Positions 40,042 through 48,721 of a stretch of DNA of 64,000 nt are shown here, in pieces. Positions within the stretch are counted from its first letter, which is position 1; each line of letters begins with the position of its first letter. The notes beneath the pieces were generated by a model. It saw only the letters and a list, made by a program, of their open reading frames with translations, was not told the DNA's origin and ran no database searches. The DNA lies in the NCBI RefSeq assembly GCF_029223865.1, contig NZ_CP119520.1, positions 7,254,001 through 7,318,000 of the forward strand. The letters run 5' to 3'. This DNA comes from Telluria mixta. Lineage in GTDB: Bacteria; Pseudomonadota; Gammaproteobacteria; Burkholderiales; Burkholderiaceae_D. The translations under genes and the position numbers were made by a program.

Positions 40042-41319
40042 ATGCAAGACGCACCGAACCCGCGCACCGCCCTGCTGCGCGACCGTAACTTCACCTGGCT
40101 GATGAGCGGCGGCGCCATCTCCGCCCTCGGCGACCAGTTCAGCCAGATCGCCCTGCCCTGGCTCGTGCTGAAGCTGACGGGCGACGCCGTCGCGCTGGGC
40201 ATGGCCGTCGCGCTGATGGGCATTCCGCGCGCGATCCTGATCCTGTTCGGCGGGGCACTCGTTGACCGCCACTCGCCCAAGCGCATCCTGATGCTCACCA
40301 AGCACGTCAACACGGTGCTGCTGGCCGTGCTCGCGCTCCTCGTCTATACCGGAAAGGCGCACCTGCCCGTCGTGCTCGCGCTGGCGCTGGGCCTGTCGCT
40401 CGCGTCGGCGTTCAGCATCCCGGCGGGCACGTCGATGCTGCCGCATGCCGTTGCCCCGCAGCACCTGCAGGCCGCAAACGGCATGATGATGGGAATACGC
40501 CAGATCATGATGCTGGCCGGGCCGCTGCTGGCAGGCCTGCTGTTCGCGCTGGCCGGTGACGGCAGCGACGGTCCGGAGCACATGCGCGGCCTCGCGCTCG
40601 CATTCGGCCTGGACTGCGTCAGCTTCGCCGTGTCCGCCTGGACGCTCGCGAAAGTCCAGCCGCGCCCGTTCGCACCGGCGGCCAGGCAGCCGGTATTGAA
40701 ATCCGTCGCGGACGGTCTCGCGGCCGTCTGGCGCGACACCATGATGCGCACCTGCTTCATCTACTGGGGCTTGTGCGCCTGCGTGATCGGCGGCGTCATG
40801 CAAGTCGCGCTGCCGCTGCTGGCCAGCAGCCGCCTGCACGGTGCGTCCGCGCTGGGCCTGCTGATGGGCGCGCATGGCGCCGGTGCGTTGCTGGGCATGG
40901 CCGCGAGCGGCATCGCCGGCAAACGGCGCGCTGGCAACCTCGGCATGACCTTGCTGCTGATCGACGGCATTGCCGGCGTGCTCCTCGTACCGCTGGGCAT
41001 GATCACCGCCAGCTGGCAAGGCATGCTGATCAACGTCGCCATCGGCGTACTGGGCGGGTTCGTGCAGGTCGCGGTGTTCACGTGGATCCAGCAACGGGTG
41101 CCGCGCGAGCTGCTGGGCCGGACCATGAGCCTGTTCATGTTCATCTTCATGGGCCTGGCGCCGCTGGCGGCCGTCGCGGCCGGATGGATCGCGAGCCGCG
41201 TCACCTTGGCGACACTGTTCGGCGGTGCCGGCCTGTTCCTCGCGGGCGCCGCGCTGCTGGCCTGGATGTTCACGCCGATGCGCGCGCTGCGCGATGCGCC
41301 GGCCGGCACGATGGTTTAG
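40042..41319 (+). CDS. MFS transporter (DHA3/enterobactin-exporter-like)
   Basis: A 425-residue membrane protein with about 12 transmembrane helices and the N-terminal NFTWLMSGGAISALGDQFSQ followed by GGALVDRHSPKRIL, the loop motif of the MFS efflux class. AAGGAG before the ATG at 40042 fixes the start; the frame from 39994 lacks it. It is likely an exporter controlled by the MarR gene 76 bases upstream. The substrate is unknown. Confidence 0.87.
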   Translation: MQDAPNPRTALLRDRNFTWLMSGGAISALGDQFSQIALPWLVLKLTGDAVALGMAVALMGIPRAILILFGGALVDRHSPKRILMLTKHVNTVLLAVLALLVYTGKAHLPVVLALALGLSLASAFSIPAGTSMLPHAVAPQHLQAANGMMMGIRQIMMLAGPLLAGLLFALAGDGSDGPEHMRGLALAFGLDCVSFAVSAWTLAKVQPRPFAPAARQPVLKSVADGLAAVWRDTMMRTCFIYWGLCACVIGGVMQVALPLLASSRLHGASALGLLMGAHGAGALLGMAASGIAGKRRAGNLGMTLLLIDGIAGVLLVPLGMITASWQGMLINVAIGVLGGFVQVAVFTWIQQRVPRELLGRTMSLFMFIFMGLAPLAAVAAGWIASRVTLATLFGGAGLFLAGAALLAWMFTPMRALRDAPAGTMV

Positions 41320-41367
41320 CATAATGAGCTGTAACATAGGGGGTTATCTCACCGCCAAGGACAACGC

Positions 41368-42144
41368 ATGCCCCGCTTCGCCGCCAACCTGAGCCTGATG
41401 TTCAACGAGCTCGGCTTCCTGGAACGCTTTGCCGCCGCCCGCGCGGCCGGCTTCGATGGCGTCGAGTTCCTGTTCCCGTACGCTTTCGACGCGGATCAGA
41501 TCGCCGGCCGCCTGCAGCGCTATCAGCTGGAACTCGCGCTGCATAATTTTCCGGCCGGCGACTGGGCGGCCGGCGAACGGGGCATGGCCTGCGATCCCCG
41601 CCGCGTGGGCGAATTCCAGGACACCGTCGAGCTCGCGCTGGAATACGCGCTCGACCTGGGCGTAAAGCGCCTGCACTGCCTGGCCGGCAAGCTGCCGCCG
41701 AACGTGGCGCCCGAGCGCGCGCACGCGACGTTCGTCGACAACCTGCGCTTTGCCGCCGCCGCGCTGGCGTCGCACGGCATCGACCTGCTCATCGAGCCGA
41801 TCAACGACCGCGACATTCCCGGCTATTTCCTCACGAAGAGCGCACAGGCCGCCGCCATCATCGCGGAAGCTGCGGTGCCGAATCTGTTCCTGCAATACGA
41901 CATCTATCACATGCAGCGCATGGAGGGCGATCTCGCCAACACCTTGCGCGAGCGCCTGCCGCTCATCCGCCACATCCAGCTGGCCGACGTGCCGGGCCGC
42001 CATGAGCCGGGCACTGGCGAGATCAATTTCCCCTTCCTGTTCCGCACCCTGGACGAGCTGGGCTACGACGGCTGGGTCGGCTGCGAATACATCCCGCTGG
42101 GCGACACCGTGGCCGGCCTCGGCTGGCGTCCCGCGTCGGATTGA
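41368..42144 (+). CDS. hyi: Hydroxypyruvate isomerase
   Basis: A 258-residue TIM-barrel enzyme of the Hyi/OtnI group, converting hydroxypyruvate and tartronate semialdehyde or a related ketose. MFNELGFLERFAAARAAGFDGVEF opens it, the acid residues are in LLIEPINDRDIPGY and LQYDIYHMQRMEGD, and the length equals E. coli Hyi. The start at 41368 is a clear family start. It is a standalone gene without other glyoxylate genes, so the exact substrate may differ. Confidence 0.88.
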   Translation: MPRFAANLSLMFNELGFLERFAAARAAGFDGVEFLFPYAFDADQIAGRLQRYQLELALHNFPAGDWAAGERGMACDPRRVGEFQDTVELALEYALDLGVKRLHCLAGKLPPNVAPERAHATFVDNLRFAAAALASHGIDLLIEPINDRDIPGYFLTKSAQAAAIIAEAAVPNLFLQYDIYHMQRMEGDLANTLRERLPLIRHIQLADVPGRHEPGTGEINFPFLFRTLDELGYDGWVGCEYIPLGDTVAGLGWRPASD

Positions 42145-42223
42145 TCGTCGGCAATATCGACGCGCCGCAGGTTTGAAAGAATGGGGCTTTTCAGGCCGGC
42201 ATTTTGCCGTCCAGAAGGGACCC

Positions 42224-43075
42224 ATGGACCTGCGACGCTGCCTTCCCCTTTTCGTCCTTGCCGCCAGCCTGCTGCTTGGTGGCTGTGCCAGTACCGGCCC
42301 GGTGAGCCTGGCCGAGGTGCGCCAATTCGCGGACGCCTCGGCCAGGCTGGGCGGCTATGGCGAACTGTCGCGCCGCTACCGCGACACCTACGAGCGCGAA
42401 CAACCCTACCTGTCGCCCGCTGCCGACCGCATCGCCAAGGAAAACGATGCGCGCCGGCGTGCCGTGTACGACGACTTCGTCAGCATCCAGAAGACCGTCG
42501 TGCTGTACATGCAGACGCTCAGCGTGCTGGCGGGCGATGCCCGCTACGACCTGTCCGACCGCATCGATGACCTCGGCAATGGCCTCAAGGCCAACGCGGA
42601 ATCCGGCCTGCAGCAGCGCCAGATTGCCGCGTACACGGGCCTGACGCGGCTGCTGACGCGGGTGATCGCGTCCGGCTACCAGGCCCGCAGCGTCGAGACG
42701 ATGGTGCGCGACGGCGACGCCGACGTGCAGGTCTTGCTCGAATCGATGATCGCGCTGACCCGCCTGTACGCCAAGACCAACGACAACGAAAAGAAGACGG
42801 TGCTCGGCATCTTCGACGTCGAAATCCCCTTTTCCACCAAGACATCGGACCGCATGCTCGTGACCCTGGCCAAGGTCCATTATCTCAACAAGTCGACGGA
42901 ATACAAACTGGTCGACAAACGCTACGACCTTGCCCTCCAGGGTTTGACCAAAGTCGCCCAGGGCCACCAGAAACTGCGCGAAAACCTGAATAACATGCAC
43001 GGCGACGAAGTGCGCAAGCTGCTGGCCACCTATGCCCGCGACCTGACGAAACTGCGCGACGCCCTGTCCGACTGA
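42224..43075 (+). CDS. Helical lipoprotein of unknown function
   Basis: A 283-residue lipoprotein (MDLRRCLPLFVLAASLLLGG followed by Cys) that is helical throughout, with charged stretches such as RRYRDTYEREQPYL and YDLALQGLTKVAQGHQKLRE. No catalytic motif is recognised. An 18-base gap separates it from the unknown gene at 43093, so they are probably one operon. The start at 42224 is the start of the lipoprotein signal; a longer frame running from 41750 is out of the hyi frame and is rejected. Confidence 0.72.
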   Translation: MDLRRCLPLFVLAASLLLGGCASTGPVSLAEVRQFADASARLGGYGELSRRYRDTYEREQPYLSPAADRIAKENDARRRAVYDDFVSIQKTVVLYMQTLSVLAGDARYDLSDRIDDLGNGLKANAESGLQQRQIAAYTGLTRLLTRVIASGYQARSVETMVRDGDADVQVLLESMIALTRLYAKTNDNEKKTVLGIFDVEIPFSTKTSDRMLVTLAKVHYLNKSTEYKLVDKRYDLALQGLTKVAQGHQKLRENLNNMHGDEVRKLLATYARDLTKLRDALSD

Positions 43076-43092
43076 GCGCACGAGGAGAGACC

Positions 43093-43629
43093 ATGGCAAA
43101 CGACGATAAACTGAAACAGGACGGCGCGAAACAGGACGGCGCGAAGGCGCCGCCGCCGCCCAGCCCGGCCGAGGCGATGTCGACCGCGCACGAGGTCGAG
43201 GAACTGGCGGACAAGCTGTCGGAGTGCGCGGACAGCATCCACCAGCGCGTGATGCGCGACATCCGCCGCCACCAGGGCCAGGACGTGCCGGAACCGGAGC
43301 AGATGGCCGCCCGCGCCCTGTTGAACGCCGAGATGGAATTGCGCCAGCGCGCCAACCGGCTGTATGCGGAGGCGGCGGCATGCATCGTGTCGTCGCTGGG
43401 CCAGCCGCAGGCGCACCTGATCCAGCTGACGGTGGACGCCGCCGACAAGATCAAGCGCATCACCCGCATCGGCGACGGCATCACGCTCGTCGCGCGCCTG
43501 CTGGGGCTGGCCGCGGCCGCCAGCACGGGCCAGGTCGTGCCCATCCTCGCCGCCGTCGACGGGCTCAAGACCCAGCTCGACATCGTCGCCATCGACAACG
43601 CGCCGCCCCTGCCCGCCTCCTCGGCCTGA
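43093..43629 (+). CDS. Conserved hypothetical protein, partner of the lipoprotein
   Basis: A 178-residue protein with no signal. It has a low-complexity N-terminus (about 1-28, Asp, Lys and Pro), a helical core (EELADKLSECADSIHQRVMR) and a mildly hydrophobic region (IVSSLGQPQAHLIQ; LLGLAAAASTGQVVP). No family is recognised. AGGAGAG lies before the ATG. It may act with the adjacent lipoprotein, which is only inferred from spacing. Confidence 0.6.
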   Translation: MANDDKLKQDGAKQDGAKAPPPPSPAEAMSTAHEVEELADKLSECADSIHQRVMRDIRRHQGQDVPEPEQMAARALLNAEMELRQRANRLYAEAAACIVSSLGQPQAHLIQLTVDAADKIKRITRIGDGITLVARLLGLAAAASTGQVVPILAAVDGLKTQLDIVAIDNAPPLPASSA

Positions 43630-43749
43630 ATGCCGCCGCCATGCGGTCCCCTGTGCCGCCCGCCGTGCAACCGTATCCATGCCCCTCGTTCCGCGCTACA
43701 CTGAAATCGCCGCCGCGCGGCTTCCAATGACACGAACGAGGGGACATCC

Positions 43750-43809
43750 ATGAAAGCCACTCCGCACGCCGAATCCGGCGCCTGTCGTCACGCCTTTCCT
43801 GTCGTGTGA
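43750..43809 (+). CDS. Possible 19-residue leader peptide
   Basis: A short frame (MKATPHAESGACRHAFPVV) has a GAGGGG site before the ATG, and its stop is two bases from the TraR-type gene start at 43812. It could be a leader or chance. There is no support from composition or a known family. Confidence 0.25.
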   Translation: MKATPHAESGACRHAFPVV

Positions 43810-43811
43810 CC

Positions 43812-44168
43812 ATGGAAGCCCTCACATCCGAGCAGCTGGCGCTGCTCAAGACGATGCTCGAGCAGCGCCTCGATGCCCTGTCCCGCGTCGAGGAACCGCA
43901 CCCGGACGCGGGAGAATTGCCTGTGGACGAGGTGGAGGCGTCGCCGCTGGACCGTGCGACTGTCCGCCTGCTGAACGATCTGTCGCGCGAAGCGGCCGGC
44001 CATCATTCGGCCGAGATGCGCCAGCTGCGCCAGGCGCTCGCCAGGATCGAAGACGGCAGCTATGGCTATTGCGAGGAATGCGGCCAGCCGATCGGCGCAT
44101 CGCGGCTGCTGGCCCGGCCCGAAGCGCGCCTGTGCATCGATTGCCAGACGCGGGCCGAGCGTCGCTAG
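43812..44168 (+). CDS. DksA/TraR-family zinc-finger protein
   Basis: A 118-residue protein: a coiled-coil N-terminus (LALLKTMLEQRLDAL, REAAGHHSAEMRQLRQAL) and a C-terminal four-cysteine finger (YGYCEECGQPI and RLCIDC). DksA/TraR proteins enter the RNA polymerase secondary channel and alter stress transcription with ppGpp; the short length suits the TraR-like subgroup. ATG 43812 is chosen over the GTG at 43806. It ends one base from the convergent phbB stop. Confidence 0.88.
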   Translation: MEALTSEQLALLKTMLEQRLDALSRVEEPHPDAGELPVDEVEASPLDRATVRLLNDLSREAAGHHSAEMRQLRQALARIEDGSYGYCEECGQPIGASRLLARPEARLCIDCQTRAERR

Positions 44169-44915
44169 TTAATACATGTGCTGGCCGCCGTTGATGGCTA
44201 TGTTGGCGCCCGTCATGAAACCGGCGTCTTCCGACACGAGATAGGCGACGAGGCCGGCGATCTCGTCCGGCTCGCCCAGCCGGCCCATCGGGATCTGCGG
44301 CAGGATCTTGCCGTTCATGACGTCAGCCGGCACGGCCTCGACCATCTTCGTGCGCAGGTAGCCGGGCGACACCGTGTTCACGGTCACGCCGTGCCGCGCC
44401 ATTTCCAGCGCCAGCGCCTTCGTGAAGCCGTGCATGCCGGCCTTGGCGGCCGAGTAATTGGCCTGGCCGAAGGCACCCTGCTGGCCGTTGACGGACGAGA
44501 TATTGATAATGCGGCCAAATTGCTGCGCCATCATCGGTTCGATCGCCTGCTTGCTCATGTTGAACACGCTGTCGAGATCGGCACGCAGGACGTCCTGCCA
44601 ATCCTCCAGTGTCATCTTGCGCAGGCTGCGGTCGCGCGTGATGCCGGCATTGTTGACCAGCACGTCGAGCCGGCCCATTTCGGCCAGCAGTTTCTGCATC
44701 ACCCATTCGCAGTCGCCGTAGTCGGTGACATCGACGCGATACGTCGTGAAGCGGTACCCTTCGTCCCGCTGGGCGGCCAGCCACGCGTCAGGCGTGGCAT
44801 TGCCGGGCGAATAGGTTGCCGCCACGCGGAACCCCTCCGCCTGCAGGCGCCGGCAGATCGCCGTGCCCAGTCCCCCCATTCCTCCAGTCACCAAGGCTAC
44901 TTTGTTATCGTGCAT
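44169..44915 (-). CDS. phbB: Acetoacetyl-CoA reductase (PHB synthesis)
   Basis: A 248-residue short-chain dehydrogenase: NADP site TGGMGGLGTAIC, catalytic Ser in INISSVNGQQGAFGQ, YSAAKAG (Tyr-Lys) and NNAGITRD. It reduces acetoacetyl-CoA to 3-hydroxybutyryl-CoA for polyhydroxybutyrate. Length and motifs match PhaB/PhbB (C. necator 246). No phaA or phaC is nearby. Some general SDRs look alike, but the SSVNGQQGAFGQ region is distinctive. Confidence 0.9.
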   Translation of the reverse strand: MHDNKVALVTGGMGGLGTAICRRLQAEGFRVAATYSPGNATPDAWLAAQRDEGYRFTTYRVDVTDYGDCEWVMQKLLAEMGRLDVLVNNAGITRDRSLRKMTLEDWQDVLRADLDSVFNMSKQAIEPMMAQQFGRIINISSVNGQQGAFGQANYSAAKAGMHGFTKALALEMARHGVTVNTVSPGYLRTKMVEAVPADVMNGKILPQIPMGRLGEPDEIAGLVAYLVSEDAGFMTGANIAINGGQHMY

Positions 44916-45103
44916 GGTTTCGTCGTCCTGTGATCAACCTGCCGCGCCGGGTGCGCAGCACGAACCACCGAGTCTAGGGTGATGGACAAAGACGTTCTTG
45001 ACGAAACGCAAAGAGGAATATGGCCAAGGCGGCCGCCGGTAGCCGGATAAACGGTGTACCGGCGGATCGGACCAGGCAGGGTCAGTGGATGCTCAGTGGG
45101 TAC

Positions 45104-45658
45104 TCAGTGAATGATATCGGGCGGCGACGCCGGATCGAAATCGGCCCAGTCGCCGTCGACGATATTGCCCCTGGCGCGCTCGATGTGGTGGGCGCCCAGG
45201 TCGCGCAGCAGGTCGACGGCGCGCGACTCCAGGCCGGGATCGTCGAAAGCGACGGCCACGAGCATGCCGGCCGGACGGTTTTCCACGGGCGCGCGGCCGC
45301 CCTCTTCGCGTTCGCCGGGATCTTTCATCTTCGAAAAACTGAACAGCGAGCCGAGGTGGGCGCCCAGGAGGCCGCCTACCACGGGACCCAGCGGACCGGT
45401 CACGGGGGATGTGGCGGCACCGGCGACGATGCCGACGGCGGCACCGGCGCCGGCCCCCTGGGCCACGCCTTCCGGCGATTCCTTGGCGCCCGGCGAGTGG
45501 ATGTTGTCGCCGCCGATCGGCGTCAGGTCGTGCTGGCCCGGCTGGCTCAGGTAGAAACCGCTGATGCGTTCGCTCGCGAAACCGGCGTCGACCAGGGCAC
45601 GGCGCGCCCGCTCGACGTCATCCTGCAGCTGGAAGTGCCCTGCAATGATCGTGGACAT
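45104..45658 (-). CDS. Glycine-rich stress-type membrane-associated protein
   Basis: A 184-residue protein with a central glycine-zipper hydrophobic stretch (GAGAGAAVGIVAGAATSP; GPVVGGLLGAHLG) flanked by two small alpha/beta halves (IIAGHFQLQDDVERARRALV; VAVAFDDPGLESRAVDLL). This resembles general stress proteins of the YflT/DUF1269-like type. It may span or insert into the membrane. It is the first of a three-gene reverse run with MtfA and the Prx-Grx gene, but gaps are wide. Confidence 0.65.
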   Translation of the reverse strand: MSTIIAGHFQLQDDVERARRALVDAGFASERISGFYLSQPGQHDLTPIGGDNIHSPGAKESPEGVAQGAGAGAAVGIVAGAATSPVTGPLGPVVGGLLGAHLGSLFSFSKMKDPGEREEGGRAPVENRPAGMLVAVAFDDPGLESRAVDLLRDLGAHHIERARGNIVDGDWADFDPASPPDIIH

Positions 45659-45742
45659 GGATGACCTCCTGCATGAAAAGGTGTGGCCATGATGCCTCCC
45701 GCCCGGCTGAGCCTCTGTACGCGAGCGCACGCAGCGGCGCCG

Positions 45743-46609
45743 CTAGCGCCACTGTCCGTAGGCCATGCCGTAGTGCTCCGGTTCCGGCGCGGGCGCGGGG
45801 AACCAGTCGCGCGGGTCCACGCGGTAATACGACTGGAACTCCGCATACAGGTCCGGATGGCGCGTGGCCAGCTCGTGCGGCTGCTCGAAGAAACTTTCTG
45901 TCGCGACGGCGAAGAACTCGGCCGGATTGGTGGCACCGTACGGATCGAGCACGTCGCGCTGGCCCCAGTACGCGTCGCGCCGCAGCAGCGCGAAATCGCG
46001 CGACAGCGTTTCCGACCAGCTTCGGTAGCGCTCCGGGCTGCCCAGGAAAGGCGCGCCGTTGTTGCTGCCCGATTCGCTGTCGAGCTGGTGCGCGAACTCG
46101 TGCAGCACGACGTTGTGCGTGCCTTCGGCCGCCAGGCCCGCGCGGCGCACGTGTTCCCACGACAGCACGACGCGCCCGTCGCCCCACGATTCGCCCAGCA
46201 GGTCCTGGCGCGTTTCCGTGACGACGCCGGCGGCGTCCTGCTCGCGCCGCGGCACGAGGAAGGCGCCCGGGTAGACGAGCACGGCATGCAGGCCCGGATA
46301 CACGCGGCTGGGCCGGTTCAGCAGCAGCAGGCAGGCCTGCGCGGCGATCGTCACGCGCATCTCTTCCGTCACCTCGAGCCCGGCACAGCCGACGAACGTC
46401 TTCTGGTGCAGGAACTGCTTGACGAGGCGCTGCAACTGCGCGCGCAGGTCGGGCGCCATGCCCCGGTACTGGTCGACGTTGCGCTCGATGATGCCGAGCT
46501 GGGTCGCGGTGAGCGGACGCGCCAGCACGCGGTGCAGGCGCCAGCGCGGCATGCCCCAGGCCAGCAGCACGCCGAGCGCGAGCACGGCGCAAACGATAGC
46601 GGCTTCCAT
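45743..46609 (-). CDS. mtfA: MtfA zinc-dependent peptidase
   Basis: A 288-residue M90-type peptidase with one N-terminal hydrophobic helix (IVCAVLALGVLLAW), HNVVLHEFAHQLDSESG (HExxH zinc site) and NPAEFFAVATESFFEQP (second glutamate). In E. coli MtfA modulates glucose uptake by binding Mlc; its membrane-anchored form is common in other bacteria. E. coli MtfA has 265 residues. Confidence 0.93.
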   Translation of the reverse strand: MEAAIVCAVLALGVLLAWGMPRWRLHRVLARPLTATQLGIIERNVDQYRGMAPDLRAQLQRLVKQFLHQKTFVGCAGLEVTEEMRVTIAAQACLLLLNRPSRVYPGLHAVLVYPGAFLVPRREQDAAGVVTETRQDLLGESWGDGRVVLSWEHVRRAGLAAEGTHNVVLHEFAHQLDSESGSNNGAPFLGSPERYRSWSETLSRDFALLRRDAYWGQRDVLDPYGATNPAEFFAVATESFFEQPHELATRHPDLYAEFQSYYRVDPRDWFPAPAPEPEHYGMAYGQWR

Positions 46610-46630
46610 CGTGTTCTCCCGATACCGGCG

Positions 46631-47389
46631 TTATTGGGCCTCAGGCGCGCGCGGCGCGAAATAAGCGGCGACCGCCTCGGCATCGCCGATCAGCTTGCCG
46701 CCGATGAAGACCTGCGGCCACGTGGTGGCGCCGGAGACGGCGCGCAGTACGCTGGTCGTGATCTTCGCATCCTGCGGGATGTCCGTAAAGACGATGCCGT
46801 TCGCCTTCAGTACGGCCTTGGCGCGCGCGCAGAACGGGCAGCCGGGCTTGGAAAACATCACGACAGGCTCGCGCGGCGCGGCGTTCGGGTTGATGTAGCG
46901 CAGCATGGTATCGGCGTCCGAGACTTCGAATGGATCGCCCTCCTTGTCCGGCTCGATGAAGACCTTGGCGATGATGCCGTCCCTGACGAGCATCGAATAA
47001 CGCCACGACCGCTTGCCGAAGCCGAGGTCGCGCTTGTCGACGAGCAGGCCCATGCCTTCCGTGAAGTCGCCGTTGCCGTCGGGGATCATGGTGATGTTGC
47101 CCGCTTCCTGCCCGGCCTGCCAGGACTGCATGACGAAGGCATCGTTGACGGACACACAGACGATCTCGTCGACGCCGTTCTCGCGGAACGCCGGTGCCAG
47201 CTCGTTGTAGCGCGGCAGGTGTGCCGAGGAACACGTGGGGGTGAAAGCGCCGGGCAAGGCGAACACGACGACGGTCTTGCCCTTGAACAGTTCATCGGTC
47301 GTGATGTCGCGCCACTGGTCGTCGGGGCGCGCCTTGAACCTCACCTGGGGAACGGGTTGGCCTTCCAGGGATTCGGCACTCGGCAGCAT
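46631..47389 (-). CDS. Peroxiredoxin-glutaredoxin fusion
   Basis: A 252-residue two-domain enzyme. The peroxiredoxin domain (about 1-165) has the peroxidatic Cys in PGAFTPTCSSAHLPRY; the glutaredoxin domain (about 170-250) has the active-site FSKPGCPFCARAK. The fusion uses glutathione to reduce peroxide with no separate reductant protein. The start at 47389 is chosen for its GGAGAC site. The gene is 22 bases after the MtfA start on the same strand, and the hybrid is well known in proteobacteria. Confidence 0.95.
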   Translation of the reverse strand: MLPSAESLEGQPVPQVRFKARPDDQWRDITTDELFKGKTVVVFALPGAFTPTCSSAHLPRYNELAPAFRENGVDEIVCVSVNDAFVMQSWQAGQEAGNITMIPDGNGDFTEGMGLLVDKRDLGFGKRSWRYSMLVRDGIIAKVFIEPDKEGDPFEVSDADTMLRYINPNAAPREPVVMFSKPGCPFCARAKAVLKANGIVFTDIPQDAKITTSVLRAVSGATTWPQVFIGGKLIGDAEAVAAYFAPRAPEAQ

Positions 47390-47472
47390 GGAGTCTCCTT
47401 GATGGGGTAAGCGGTCGGGGTGCCGCACCCGGCATATGAGCACGCTTGTCGCCTTTTCAATTGGAATCCTGC

Positions 47473-47512
47473 AAAAAAAACAGCGCCACCCGGCCTCGCG
47501 GCGGGGTGGCGC
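47473..47512 (-). terminator. Rho-independent terminator of the winged-helix gene
   Basis: On the minus strand GCGCCACCC and GGGTGGCGC (47483-47491 and 47504-47512) form a nine-pair stem, followed by eight T (A-run 47473-47480). Confidence 0.85.
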
Positions 47513-47557
47513 AGCTGATGGCGGCACGTCACGCGGCCGTCATCAACGCCAGCGCGC

Positions 47558-48172
47558 TCAGGCGCGCTCTTTGGCGACCTGGCTCGGCGGCGGGCCGAAC
47601 AGGGCGGCGACGAGCGGATCGCGGGTCACCGGGCTGCGGTTGACGCGGATCGCGTAATGGGTGTCGTCGGCGAGGATGTGGAAGTGGCGGCCGGTGCCGG
47701 CCATGCTCTGCTCGCGCAGGCCCGGACGCTCCTTGCGCGGGGCAGCGCCTTCGCGCTTGGGCTGGCAGATGGCGCCCAGGAAGGCCTTGACGCGGTCCGG
47801 ATCCGGCGAGATGCGGTACACGGCCTTGCCCAGGTAGGTGGCGGTACCTTCGATGTAGCGCGCCAGTTCGATGACGCCGGCTTCGCGCAGGTCGCGGATG
47901 TATTTGCGGGCGCCCGACGGCGAGAATTTGAGGAACCAGGCGATTTCATCGGCCAGCATCTCGTGGGTCTGCAGCTCGCCGATGAGCTTCTGCATGTTTT
48001 CGATACGGCGCTGGGTAGCCGACGTCGACCGCACCCGCTCGATCGGCGCGAGCGAAATCGGAGCGCGCTCGGTCGGTTGCGGTGGGACGCGTTCGATCAG
48101 CGCAGAGTTGCTGGAAGTGTGCACCGCGTTGAGTTCGCCTTGTACCGCATTGTGGTGAGTCGCTGCATGCAT
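47558..48172 (-). CDS. Predicted winged-helix regulatory protein of unknown family
   Basis: A 204-residue protein. A low-complexity, Pro/Ser-rich first 55 residues precede a helical region (RIENMQKLIGELQTHEMLADEIAWFLKFS) then SPSGARKYIRDLREAGVIEL, resembling a helix-turn-helix with a wing (ARYIEGTATYLG). The C-terminal 60 residues (RHFHILADDTHYAIRVN) may be a ligand part. No known family is confirmed. Divergence from the ompA-type gene across 549 bases is consistent with a regulator, but that is inference. Confidence 0.5.
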   Translation of the reverse strand: MHAATHHNAVQGELNAVHTSSNSALIERVPPQPTERAPISLAPIERVRSTSATQRRIENMQKLIGELQTHEMLADEIAWFLKFSPSGARKYIRDLREAGVIELARYIEGTATYLGKAVYRISPDPDRVKAFLGAICQPKREGAAPRKERPGLREQSMAGTGRHFHILADDTHYAIRVNRSPVTRDPLVAALFGPPPSQVAKERA

Positions 48173-48721
48173 ATTGGTCTACTCCGTGAAAAGGACGATG
48201 TTCTGTGTATGGCCCGGACCGCCGTATTCGTGTATGACCACCTGACAACACGCCGGTTCCGCTTAACTGGGTACAAGATTGCCTGCCTCACCATGCCCGG
48301 TCTGTGCGCCATCCAACATTTCTAAAAATTTCTGGAAAGTTATTCGTCCTTCAAAGCAAGCGAATTCCAGCGTTGAATTGACAAATACCAAATTGGTGGT
48401 GCTCAACGGGAACCTGTTGTGTGCCTTGCAATCGAAGCGGTATCGACCCGATCGTGCGACATGACAATCTTGTAATGAAGGTAAGCGTGGAAGCAGGAAG
48501 GGCGACGTTATACGCAGTAAGCGACGATTACCCCGCAGTTCGTAACATCCTGAAACAAACAGCAGCCATGGCATAAATGGCTACGTTGTAAAATCGCCAC
48601 AACAACCGGCTGTTAGGTGCGCTAGCGCACTGACCCGAAAAATGGCCGACTTGTAAGCTTGACATCAACATCACTGCAAGCATGCGATGTCAAGTACCTT
48701 TACAACTTATGGGAGTTACCT
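48173..48721. promoter_or_regulatory. 549-base gap before the OmpA-type gene
   Basis: No gene is seen. It holds a perfect 14-base palindrome GTGCGCTAGCGCAC (48617-48630), a nine-base inverted pair CTTGACATC (48658-48666)/GATGTCAAG (48686-48694) overlapping a TTGACA at 48659, and AT-rich DNA. The inverted pair could be an operator or a hairpin in the ompA leader. GGGAG six bases before the GTG is the ribosome binding site. Confidence 0.5.

Noticed and set aside
46631..47389. Peroxiredoxin and glutaredoxin as two genes merged by error
   Set aside because: Both domains are continuous in one frame with a natural linker, and the fused enzyme is a known family.
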